In this document: in pieces, positions 18,074 to 25,141 of the stretch
Position numbering within the stretch: position 1 is the stretch's first letter
How the letters are laid out: each line of letters begins with the position of its first letter
Source: Streptomyces rugosispiralis
Lineage (GTDB): Bacteria; Actinomycetota; Actinomycetes; Streptomycetales; Streptomycetaceae
Assembly: GCF_024505145.1 (NCBI RefSeq)
Contig: NZ_JANIAA010000003.1
Coordinates: 434,001 to 498,000 of the forward strand
Direction of reading: 5' to 3'
Length of the DNA stretch: 64,000 nucleotides
The notes under the pieces: generated by a model
Told to the model about the DNA's origin: nothing
The model's input: only the letters and a program-made list of their open reading frames with translations
Database searches by the model: none
Position numbers and translations under genes: made by a program

Positions 18074-19363
18074 ATGCCGAAACCCTTGGTCCTGGGCTAT
18101 CTGGGCGTACTCCTGTTCATGATCGGCGACGGTGTCGAATCCGGCTTCATCGCTCCGTACATGGCCGATCACGGCGCGGCGACGGACGTACGGGCCGGGT
18201 ACGTCATCACGGTCTACGGCATCGCCGTCATGCTGGCGTCGTGGTTCTCCGGCGCGCTCTGCCAGGTGTGGGGGCCACGCCGGGTGATGTGGACGGGCCT
18301 GGCGATCTGGGCCGTCTTCGACGCCGCGTACCTGCTCTTCGCGCTGGGCACCGAGAACTACCCGATGATGCTGATCTTCTACGGCCTCCGCGGCTTCGGC
18401 TATCCGCTCTTCGCGTTCGGCTTCCTCGTATGGATCACCAACACGGCGCCGAAGGCCCGGCTGGGCACCGCGGTGGGCTGGTTCTACTTCGCCTTCACCG
18501 GTGGCCTGCCCACCCTCGGCTCGCTGTGGTCGAGCCTGACGATCCCCTCGCTCGGCCGCCTGGGCACCCTGTGGTCGGCACTCGCCCTCATCCTCATCGG
18601 CGGCGCCATCGCCCTGGTCGGCGCCCGCAACAGGCCCGGCGGCGACCGGATGGCGCCCCCGGAGGTCACCACCGGCGAGAGCCTGCGCAACTCCGTCTCC
18701 ATCATCTGGACCCATCCGCGGGTGCTGGTGGGCTGCCTGGTCCGGGTCATCAACACCGCTCCGGAGTTCGGCATGCTGGTGTACCTGCCGCGGATCTTCT
18801 CCGACGACGTCGGCTTCGGCGAGGACAAGTGGCTCCAGCTGCTGGCGATCATCTACGGCACGAACATCTTCTTCAACCTCATCTTCGGCGTCCTCTCCGA
18901 CCGCATCGGCTGGCGCACGACCATCGCCGGCTTCGGCGCGCTGGGCTGCGCGATCAGCGTCACGACGCTGTACTTCGTACCGACCTGGCTCGGTCCGGAC
19001 TACTACTGGGTCGCGGTGCTCGCGGGCATGTTCTACGGCGCGACCCTCGCGGGATTCGTCCCCATCTCGGCCCTCATCCCGTCGATGGCGCCGGAGAACA
19101 AGGGCGGCTCGATGGCCCTGCTCAACCTGGGCGCGGGCGGCGCGGCCTTCGTCGGCCCGGCCGTCGCCAGCCTCTTCCTCCCCCTCGTCGGCGCCGGCGG
19201 AGTCACGCTGATCTTCCTCGCCCTCTACCTGGTCGCGCTCGTCCTGACGCTGACGCTCAAGCTCCCCGAGGAACGCGACGGCGAGCCGTCGGCCCCGAGC
19301 GCGGCGGACGACGGGCGGCGGTCCCGGACCGGCACGGCTTCGACCACCTCCTCGCCCGCCTGA
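18074..19363 (+). CDS. MFS polyol/sugar permease
   Basis: A 429-residue protein with about 12 transmembrane helices. The ATG at 18074 has GGAGGAA at 18064-18070. It begins LVLGYLGVLLFMIGDGVESG, and the family signature between helices is degenerate (CQVWGPRRVMW). It resembles the CsbX/RbtT/DalT-like polyol and sugar-acid permeases. It sits 104 bp behind the DeoR regulator and divergent from the kinase operon, so it is the probable importer of the operon's substrate. The hydrophilic tail after residue 400 is unconserved. Confidence 0.9.
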   Translation: MPKPLVLGYLGVLLFMIGDGVESGFIAPYMADHGAATDVRAGYVITVYGIAVMLASWFSGALCQVWGPRRVMWTGLAIWAVFDAAYLLFALGTENYPMMLIFYGLRGFGYPLFAFGFLVWITNTAPKARLGTAVGWFYFAFTGGLPTLGSLWSSLTIPSLGRLGTLWSALALILIGGAIALVGARNRPGGDRMAPPEVTTGESLRNSVSIIWTHPRVLVGCLVRVINTAPEFGMLVYLPRIFSDDVGFGEDKWLQLLAIIYGTNIFFNLIFGVLSDRIGWRTTIAGFGALGCAISVTTLYFVPTWLGPDYYWVAVLAGMFYGATLAGFVPISALIPSMAPENKGGSMALLNLGAGGAAFVGPAVASLFLPLVGAGGVTLIFLALYLVALVLTLTLKLPEERDGEPSAPSAADDGRRSRTGTASTTSSPA

Positions 19364-19386
19364 GCCTGGGGTGCGGGGCCCCGCGT

Positions 19387-19417
19387 CGGCAGCCCGAACC
19401 ACGGGGTCGGGCTGCCG
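19387..19417 (+). terminator. Terminator after MFS permease
   Basis: A perfect 11-bp stem (CGGCAGCCCGA at 19387-19397 with 19407-19417) with a 9-nt loop lies 23 bp after the permease stop. Confidence 0.8.
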
Positions 19418-19505
19418 GCGCAGCGCCTCCACCAGGTTCCGGCGATGTCCGCCGTACGGGCTTGGATAGGCTGCTCGCGCGACGCGACGAGGGGAGTCCG
19501 GGGTG

Positions 19506-20201
19506 ATGGCACGGCCATTGAGCATCGCGGTGGCGCAGCCGAGGTGCGCCGCTCATGACGTGGCGGCCAACGCGGTGGCCCACGCGGAGGCCGTTCGGGC
19601 GGCGGACGCGCGGGTGGTGGTCTTCCCCGAGATGTCGCTGACGGGATACGAGCTGGACGCGACACCGGTGGCACCGGACGACGAGCGGCTGGCCCCGATC
19701 GTCGCCGCGTGCGCCGGGACCGGGACGCTCGCCCTGGTCGGCGCGCCGGTGGCGGGTCCGCGCATCGGCATCCTGGCATTGGACGGCGATGGCGCACGGG
19801 TGGTCTACGGAAAGGTCCACCTGCACCGCGGTGAGGCCGTCCACTTCGTGCCCGGGGAACAGCCCGCCGCGATCGACGTGGCCGGGTGGCGGCTGGGGCT
19901 CGCCGTCTGCCGCGACACCGGTTTCCCCGAACACGCCGCGAAGACGGCGGCGCTGGGAATCGACGGCTACGTGGCCGGTGTTGTGCACGCCGAACACGAG
20001 GCCGGGCTCCACGGTGAGCGCGCCCGCCGGGTCGCCGCCGACCACGGCGTGTGGGTCGCCACGGCGGCCTTCGCGGGTCCGACCGGCGGCGGCTTCGACC
20101 GTACGTCCGGCCGTTCGGGCATCTGGTCCGCGGCCGGGGAGCTGCTCGCCGAGGCGGGCGCCACGCCCGATGGGATCGCGCGAGCGGTCTTCGTGAAATG
20201 A
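19506..20201 (+). CDS. Carbon-nitrogen hydrolase (nitrilase superfamily)
   Basis: A 231-residue protein with the nitrilase-superfamily Glu-Lys-Cys triad: Glu in VVFPEMSLTGYE, Lys in YGKVHLHRGE and Cys in LGLAVCRDTGFPEH. The family cleaves non-peptide C-N bonds in amides, carbamoyl compounds or nitriles. It is cytoplasmic. The length is at the short end of the family (about 250-280), with a compact C-terminus. The ATG at 19506 follows a GGGGAG; GTG 19503 is equally possible. It is separated from the MFS gene by a terminator, so probably transcribed alone. Confidence 0.9.
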   Translation: MARPLSIAVAQPRCAAHDVAANAVAHAEAVRAADARVVVFPEMSLTGYELDATPVAPDDERLAPIVAACAGTGTLALVGAPVAGPRIGILALDGDGARVVYGKVHLHRGEAVHFVPGEQPAAIDVAGWRLGLAVCRDTGFPEHAAKTAALGIDGYVAGVVHAEHEAGLHGERARRVAADHGVWVATAAFAGPTGGGFDRTSGRSGIWSAAGELLAEAGATPDGIARAVFVK

Positions 20202-20212
20202 GCCCGGCTTCA

Positions 20213-20236
20213 CCCGGCTCCATCGAGTGAGCCGGG
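20213..20236 (+). terminator. Short hairpin after the nitrilase gene
   Basis: The 8-bp stem CCCGGCTC/GAGCCGGG with an 8-nt loop lies between the convergent nitrilase and kinase genes. It could stop transcripts from either side. Confidence 0.6.
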
Positions 20237-20262
20237 GCGGAGCGGCCGCGGGAGTCATCGCG

Positions 20263-20931
20263 TCAGAGTCGGAACGCCCTGCTCACCCGCTCGGCGAGAG
20301 CGTCTTCCGTCGTCATGGTGTCGACCTCGATGGTGGGCAGCCGGAGGCGCTCGGCCTCCTTCTCGAGGCGCGTGGTGAACATGCGATCCCGTTCGGCGAG
20401 GTTGCGCCCGGCCCGCGCCGGATCGCTGGTCCTCCGGACGAACCCTTCCTCCGCCGCCGACCGGCTCCGGATGGCGGCCTGACGGAAATCGGGGGTGGGA
20501 AGAAGCCAGACGGCGTGCTCAGGAGCGTCGAGCAGCGGCTTCACCAGACGCGGCAGCAGCCGGAACCCCTCGACGATGACGCAGGGCTCCGGCGGCAGAC
20601 GAAGAAGGTCTTCGACGATCAGGCCGAAGCCCTCACCCCGAAACCAGTGGAACGTCTCGAGCATGACCTCCGGAGACCGGTTCACCCAACGCTCGTCCAT
20701 GTCCATGGCGATGAACCGATGCAGAAACGGCGCCTCCTCGGGGGTGGTCCGCCCGGCGTGTTCCCGCATCACGTCGTCGGTCGCGTAGCGGCGCCACCCG
20801 TGGCGGTCGGCGAGCCGGCGGGCGATGGTCGACTTGCCCGCGCCACTCCCGCCACCGAGCCAGAAGACGTGGCGCAGCCGCGCCGCGAGCTCCGCGGCGT
20901 CGGCCACTTCTTCGTACTGTCCGGGCCGCAT
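20263..20931 (-). CDS. P-loop kinase-like NTPase
   Basis: A 222-residue soluble protein with a Walker A GGGSGAGKSTIARRLADR (residues 26-33) and a DxD-like YATDDVMREHAG segment as in small-molecule kinases. The LVEGFRLLP-like strand (VIVEGFRLLPRLV) and the Arg-rich lid RSRSAAEEGFVRR fit the uridine kinase/AAA_33 style. It may phosphorylate a small molecule such as an antibiotic or nucleoside, but nothing local identifies the substrate. Convergent with the nitrilase gene. Confidence 0.8.
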   Translation of the reverse strand: MRPGQYEEVADAAELAARLRHVFWLGGGSGAGKSTIARRLADRHGWRRYATDDVMREHAGRTTPEEAPFLHRFIAMDMDERWVNRSPEVMLETFHWFRGEGFGLIVEDLLRLPPEPCVIVEGFRLLPRLVKPLLDAPEHAVWLLPTPDFRQAAIRSRSAAEEGFVRRTSDPARAGRNLAERDRMFTTRLEKEAERLRLPTIEVDTMTTEDALAERVSRAFRL

Positions 20932-21029
20932 ATCTCTCCGATCCGAGGGCCGACCAGATGAAGGTACCTGGTGGGCCCCGAGGTGTCGCGGGAGCGCGCA
21001 CGCTCACCCGCGCGCCGTGACCGTCGCCC

Positions 21030-21044
21030 AGGGCCTGTCTGGGG
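21030..21044. repeat. 15-bp match to the terminal repeat of the palindromic element
   Basis: AGGGCCTGTCTGGGG is identical to bases 2-16 of the terminal inverted repeat of the element at 63392-63557. No partner arm was seen within 20931-21112. It may be a relic end or a related repeat. Confidence 0.5.
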
Positions 21045-21111
21045 GGATCCGATGGCCGGCTGACGGTGAAGTCGATCCTGGCCGCGTGTCGTGTCGCACC
21101 GTACGCCACCG

Positions 21112-21645
21112 CTACTCGGCTGCGGGCCCGGCGGCGGGCACCCGGCGGCCGGCGGTGGCCGCTCGCGTGGCGAGTCCGATGGTTCGGGTGAGCGTCATCG
21201 CCACGGCCATCAGCAGCAGCGCGTCGGTGAGGGCGTCCGCGGTCACCTGGTGGTCGGCCATCCAACGGCCCAGCTGCCGGGCGAACCAGTGCTCCGATCC
21301 GTACGAGAACGCGGCCCGTGCGCCGATCACGACGATCCACAGCGCCGCGTAGGCGAAGCCCGCGCGGCTGACCGGCTTGCCGGTCGTGGGGCTCGCGTAG
21401 ACCGTGGTGAAGGTCATCGCCAGCAGGCCGACGATCAACCCCGCGACGACGGCGGCGAGTTCGAGCGCCAGGCCGGAGCCGTGGGTGGCCGGGCTCTTGA
21501 TGAAGAGGGGGACGATCGCGGCGGCCATCAGCAGCGGCCGCAGGACGCGCAGCTTCCCGATCTTGCGGTGGGGTCCGAGGTCCGCCTCCAGGACGGCGAT
21601 CAGGACCGCACCGTTGATGATCATGGCTTGACCGATGGTGGACAT
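21112..21645 (-). CDS. Small integral membrane protein, DUF1453-like
   Basis: A 177-residue protein with about five predicted membrane segments (VLRPLLMAAAIVPLFI, LELAAVVAGLIVGLLAMTF, AGFAYAALWIVVIGARAAF, ALTDALLLMAVAMTLTRTIG). No catalytic motif is visible. The arrangement resembles the DUF1453/CcdC-like membrane family of unknown function in actinobacteria. It is divergent from a second protein of the same general type, with elaborate nested inverted repeats between them. The start at 21645 has a purine-rich stretch upstream. Confidence 0.75.
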   Translation of the reverse strand: MSTIGQAMIINGAVLIAVLEADLGPHRKIGKLRVLRPLLMAAAIVPLFIKSPATHGSGLALELAAVVAGLIVGLLAMTFTTVYASPTTGKPVSRAGFAYAALWIVVIGARAAFSYGSEHWFARQLGRWMADHQVTADALTDALLLMAVAMTLTRTIGLATRAATAGRRVPAAGPAAE

Positions 21646-21734
21646 GGGATGGCGAGCCTCTCGGTGGACGGTGTGCCGCGGATTCGGCCCGCTCAGGCTC
21701 GTTCCGGTACGCGTTCCCGCGCGCCGTAGCGGAG

Positions 21735-21832
21735 GGTGACCTCCGGGGTGATCACTTCGGCCGCCCGGTGGTACCGGTTCCCGGCGCCGGTACCACCCGC
21801 GGATCACCCCACGGATCACCCCGGAGGTCACC
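21735..21832. promoter_or_regulatory. Nested inverted repeats between divergent membrane-protein genes
   Basis: A perfect 19-bp inverted repeat (GGTGACCTCCGGGGTGATC at 21735-21753 with 21814-21832) encloses a perfect 11-bp one (GGTGGTACCGG at 21767-21777 with 21787-21797). GGATCACCCC is also tandemly present at 21801 and 21813. The arrangement suggests cooperative regulator binding or a cruciform. Confidence 0.8.
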
Positions 21833-21924
21833 GCTCGGGGTGACGCGGCGCCCCTCGGGCCTTCCTAGCCTCGGGGCGAGTCGACAGGCGACGCGACCGA
21901 AGCGTGGCCGACGGGAGTCCTCCA

Positions 21925-22587
21925 GTGAACGTGCTGCAAGTGCTGGCCGCGATCGCCATCGTGATCTTCGTCGTCGCGCGTCAGCTACGCGGCGAGCCGC
22001 TGCGCGGCAAGCGGCTGATCCTGCTTCCCGCGATCATCGCCGTCATCGGATTCACCAGCCTCGGCAAGGGTGGCCGCCATCTCACCACGACCGATCTCGC
22101 CTGCCTCGTGATCAGCGCGGTGATCGCGGCCGGAATCGGCACCGCCCAGGGCGCGCTGCTGCGGCTGGAGCCGCGCGCCGGGGTGCTGTGGGCGCGGATG
22201 CCGGCGTACGGACTGTGGCTGTGGCTCGCGCTGGTGGTCTCGCGGGTCGTGATGACGCTCGTCGCCATGGCGCTGCACGCTCCCGTGGCCGGCTCCTCGG
22301 CGCCCGTCCTGATGCTGCTCGGCCTCAACCGGCTCGGCCAGGCCGCCGTCGTCACACCGCGCGCCCTCGCCTCCGGTGTGCCGTTCGCGCCGGAGAAGGA
22401 CGGCCGCCCCTTCGATATGCGGGGCGCGCTGGCGGGGCTGCTGGGCGGGTCGGGCGACCCGTCGGCGCCCGGCGCGGAGCGGCCCACGCGGCAGCCCCGG
22501 CCCACGGAGTATCCCGGCCCCGCGGCGTCGAACGACCGGTCGGCGCGTGACCTGCTACGCGACCGGCGCCGCCGGGAACAGCGATGA
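21925..22587 (+). CDS. Small integral membrane protein, DUF1453-like, ahead of two-component system
   Basis: A 220-residue protein from GTG 21925 with GGGAG 7 nt upstream. Four to five membrane segments lie in the first 165 residues (VLQVLAAIAIVIFVVARQL with GEPLRGKRLILLPAIIAVIG, DLACLVISAVIAAGIGTAQG, YGLWLWLALVVSRVVMTLVA). A charged tail ends RDLLRDRRRREQR. RQLRGEPLRGKR is characteristic of this family in Streptomyces. The stop overlaps the histidine kinase start as ATGA, so the two are probably translated together, and the membrane protein may be an accessory to signal sensing (inference). Confidence 0.8.
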   Translation: MNVLQVLAAIAIVIFVVARQLRGEPLRGKRLILLPAIIAVIGFTSLGKGGRHLTTTDLACLVISAVIAAGIGTAQGALLRLEPRAGVLWARMPAYGLWLWLALVVSRVVMTLVAMALHAPVAGSSAPVLMLLGLNRLGQAAVVTPRALASGVPFAPEKDGRPFDMRGALAGLLGGSGDPSAPGAERPTRQPRPTEYPGPAASNDRSARDLLRDRRRREQR

Positions 22588-22669
22588 CCGGACCACACCG
22601 ACCGGCGCCGCCGGGAACAGCGATGACCGGACGACACCGACCGGCGCCGCCGGGAACAGCGATGGCCGG
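22560..22669. repeat. 39-bp tandem duplication across a gene junction
   Basis: Units at 22560-22598 and 22599-22637 differ at one position, and a partial third unit runs 22638-22669. Each unit carries AACAGCGATG, so the ATGA stop/start overlap has been copied and potential starts exist at 22584, 22623 and 22662. In the kinase frame it encodes 13-residue repeats (TGxHRPAPPGTAM). Confidence 0.95.
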
Positions 22670-23942
22670 GCGGCGCCCGGCAGGCGACCCGCACCCGGCA
22701 TCCACACGAGCCGGCGAAGGAGCGGCGCCCGCGGACGAGGTACCCCCCGGCGCCGCGGCCGAGCCGTCCGCGGGTCGCTATCCTGCATCCGTGCTGCGTA
22801 CGGTGTCATGGCTGATGAGGGCCGGCGCGTACGCGTTCATCGGCCTGCACACCTTCACGGGCCCTCCGGCCGGGGCCGGGGCGGTGACCCTGGCCGTCGT
22901 CACGTACGCGCTGGGCGGCCTGGCGCTGCTGCTGTGGGAGTTCACCCACGCCCTCGGCGACGAGGCCGCGCGGCGTGCGCCGCGGATGCCGATCCTGCTC
23001 GGCGTCGCCGCCGCCCTCTCCGGCTACGCCAGCGCCTTCCCGCACGCCGGAGCGCTCATCGGGCTCTCGCTGATGGCCGTCATGCACCTGGGCACCGAGC
23101 TGAGCCTCCCGGTGGGCTGGGCCGTGGCGGGCTGCACGGTGGTGGCCCTGGAGACCGGGGTCCTGGTCGCCGGGGCGGGCCGCGGGTTCGCACTGGGCTA
23201 TCCGGTGCTGGTGGCGCTGGTCCTGATCGCGAGCCACAACCGGCGCGCCTACCGGGTACGCGCCGAGCAATCGGCCGCGATGCTCGCCCAGAGCGATCTG
23301 CTGCGCGCGGAGCAGCGCCGGGTGGCCGTACTGGACGAACGAGCCCGGATCGCCCGTGAGATCCATGACGTACTGGCCCATTCGCTGGGCGCCCTGAGCA
23401 TCCAGATCCAGGCCGCGAGCGCCGTGTTGACGGATCACCGGGACATCGACCGTGCCGTCGCCGTGCTCGACGGGGCGAGGCGGCTGACCGCCGACGGGCT
23501 CGCCGAGACCCGCCGCGCGGTGCACGCCCTGCGCTCCGACCTCGCGCCGCTCGACGAGGAACTGGGCACGATGGCGGACACCCACCGGCAGCGGCACGGC
23601 GTTCCGGTACGGCTCAAGGTCGAGGGCGAGCCCTCCCCGCTCCCGGCAGACCAGGCCCTCTCCCTCTTCCGTACCGCGCAGGAAGCCCTGACCAACGCCG
23701 CCAAACACGCCCCCGCCCAGCCGGTGGAGGTCACCCTGACCTATGAGGACGAACACGTGACGCTCACCGTCGACAACCCGCTCGGCGCACCACCTTCCCC
23801 TCGGCAAGCACCCGCGTTCGCCACCGTCGACGGCGGCTACGGCCTCACCGGAATGCGCGAGCGCCTCCTGCTGCTGGACGGGACACTCGACGCGGGGGTA
23901 CGGGACGGACAGTGGCGCGTCCGGGCCGAGGTGCCGCGATGA
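22584..23942 (+). CDS. Sensor histidine kinase, HisKA_3 (NarL-type) class
   Basis: Up to 452 residues. About six membrane helices (residues about 65-215) precede the HisKA_3 box REIHDVLAHSLGALSIQIQ with the phospho-acceptor His. The HATPase N-box is AQEALTNAAKHA and the G-box GGYGLTGMRERLLLLDG. The first 40 residues are a 13-residue tandem repeat created by duplication of the junction with the previous gene. The true start may be any of three ATGs or a later GTG near 22791 (VLRTVSWLM). Its stop overlaps the response regulator start as ATGA, giving a classic cognate pair. Confidence 0.93.
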   Translation: MTGPHRPAPPGTAMTGRHRPAPPGTAMAGRRPAGDPHPASTRAGEGAAPADEVPPGAAAEPSAGRYPASVLRTVSWLMRAGAYAFIGLHTFTGPPAGAGAVTLAVVTYALGGLALLLWEFTHALGDEAARRAPRMPILLGVAAALSGYASAFPHAGALIGLSLMAVMHLGTELSLPVGWAVAGCTVVALETGVLVAGAGRGFALGYPVLVALVLIASHNRRAYRVRAEQSAAMLAQSDLLRAEQRRVAVLDERARIAREIHDVLAHSLGALSIQIQAASAVLTDHRDIDRAVAVLDGARRLTADGLAETRRAVHALRSDLAPLDEELGTMADTHRQRHGVPVRLKVEGEPSPLPADQALSLFRTAQEALTNAAKHAPAQPVEVTLTYEDEHVTLTVDNPLGAPPSPRQAPAFATVDGGYGLTGMRERLLLLDGTLDAGVRDGQWRVRAEVPR

Positions 23943-24616
23943 GCGCCCAGGACATCCGGCCGCTGCGGATCGTGGTCGCCGACGACCAGGCCAGCGTGCG
24001 GGAGGGCCTGGTCCTCATGCTCGACCTGCTGCCGGACATCGACGTCGTCGGCTCCGCGGCCAACGGACGGCAAGCGCTCGACCAGGTCGCCGAGCACCAC
24101 CCGGACGCGATCCTCCTCGACCTGCACATGCCGGTGCTCGACGGCACCGAGGCCACCCGCCGACTCACCGCCGAACATCCCGAGGTCGCCGTCGTCGTCC
24201 TGACCACCTACGCCGACGACACCTCCGTCCTGGAGACGCTCCGCGCCGGGGCCCGCGCCTACCTCACCAAGGACGCGGACCGCCTGCACATCGCCCGTAC
24301 CCTGCACAGCGCCGTCGCGGGGCTCTCCGTCCTCGACCCCAGGGTCCAGGCCACCCTGCTCGCCGCGGCGAGCGCTCCCACCGCCCCTCCCCCGGAGCCC
24401 GACGCCGCGGACCGGCCGCTCCCGGACGGCCTCACCCGTCGTGAGGCGGAGATCCTCACGCTGATGGCACGCGGTTCGACCAACGCGGAGATCGCCGCCG
24501 CCCTCTTCCTGAGTGGCAACACCGTGAAGACCCACATCAACCGGGTCTTCACCAAGACCGGCTCCCGCGACCGGGTCGCGGCCACCCGCTACGCCCGCGA
24601 CCACGGCCTGGACTGA
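23939..24616 (+). CDS. NarL/FixJ-family response regulator
   Basis: A 225-residue protein. The receiver domain has acidic DD in VVADDQASVREG, the phospho-acceptor Asp in AILLDLHMPVLDG, Thr in VVLTTYADD and Lys in AYLTKDAD. An Ala/Pro linker leads to a LuxR-type helix-turn-helix (LTRREAEILTLMARGSTNAE, then GNTVKTHINRVFTK). It starts inside the kinase stop (ATGA). Its targets are not evident, but the co-transcribed DUF1453-like membrane gene and the nested repeats upstream are candidates. Confidence 0.95.
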   Translation: MSAQDIRPLRIVVADDQASVREGLVLMLDLLPDIDVVGSAANGRQALDQVAEHHPDAILLDLHMPVLDGTEATRRLTAEHPEVAVVVLTTYADDTSVLETLRAGARAYLTKDADRLHIARTLHSAVAGLSVLDPRVQATLLAAASAPTAPPPEPDAADRPLPDGLTRREAEILTLMARGSTNAEIAAALFLSGNTVKTHINRVFTKTGSRDRVAATRYARDHGLD

Positions 24617-24643
24617 CCGGATCCAGGCTGTGCCGCTCGAAGT

Positions 24644-25141
24644 TCAGTCGAGGAGCTTGGCCACCACGCGGTCGAGCGCCTGGATGTCCTCGAGCGGCAG
24701 GGCGAGCAGGGCGTCGGGCGGGGTGGTGAGGATCGCGATGGCGCGGGCGGCCAGCGCCTGGCCGTCCTCGGTGAGATGGACCAGCTTGGACCGGCGGTCG
24801 GCCGGGTTGGTGAGGCGTTCGGCGAGGCCGCGCCGTACGAGATCATCGACGATGACGGAGGTGTAGGGCGGGTCGGCGCCCAGCCGTTCGGCCAGTTCGC
24901 GAAGGGTGATCGGGTCGGCGGCGAGCCGGCGCAACGCTCTGACGCGGCTGAAGCTCATGCCCAGGCTCTCCGCGACCGCCTTGCGGCGGTTGTAACGCTC
25001 CATCAGGAGCGTGTTCAACCCCTGCCAGGCTCGGGTCGCCGTCCTGACGGTCTCGTCGTCCCCCTCGTCCCCCTCGTGCTGCTCGTGCGGCTCGTGCGGC
25101 TCGTGCGGCTCGTGCGGCTCGTTGTCATGTGGGCGCTCCAT
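24644..25141 (-). CDS. MarR-family regulator with His/Glu-rich N-terminal repeat
   Basis: A 165-residue protein. The MarR winged helix reads ITLRELAERLGADPPYTSVI and RRGLAERLTNPADRRSKLV, with dimerisation helices at both ends. Residues about 5-30 are an EPH tripeptide repeat rich in His, Glu and Asp, encoded by 9-bp tandem repeats. It could bind metal or be a neutral expansion. It is second in an operon behind a drug-type efflux pump (stop/start overlap TGATG), and MarR-like palindromes lie upstream of the pump, so autoregulated control of efflux is likely. Confidence 0.9.
   Translation of the reverse strand: MERPHDNEPHEPHEPHEPHEQHEGDEGDDETVRTATRAWQGLNTLLMERYNRRKAVAESLGMSFSRVRALRRLAADPITLRELAERLGADPPYTSVIVDDLVRRGLAERLTNPADRRSKLVHLTEDGQALAARAIAILTTPPDALLALPLEDIQALDRVVAKLLD
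25081..25116. repeat. 9-bp tandem repeat inside the MarR gene
   Basis: Four exact copies of GCTCGTGCG (25081-25116), flanked by decayed copies, encode the EPH repeats on the minus strand. Copy number changes would keep the frame. Confidence 0.9.

Noticed and set aside
21030..21044. Third complete copy of the palindromic element
   Set aside because: Only 15 bp match one terminal repeat and no second arm was found, so it is recorded only as a short repeat.
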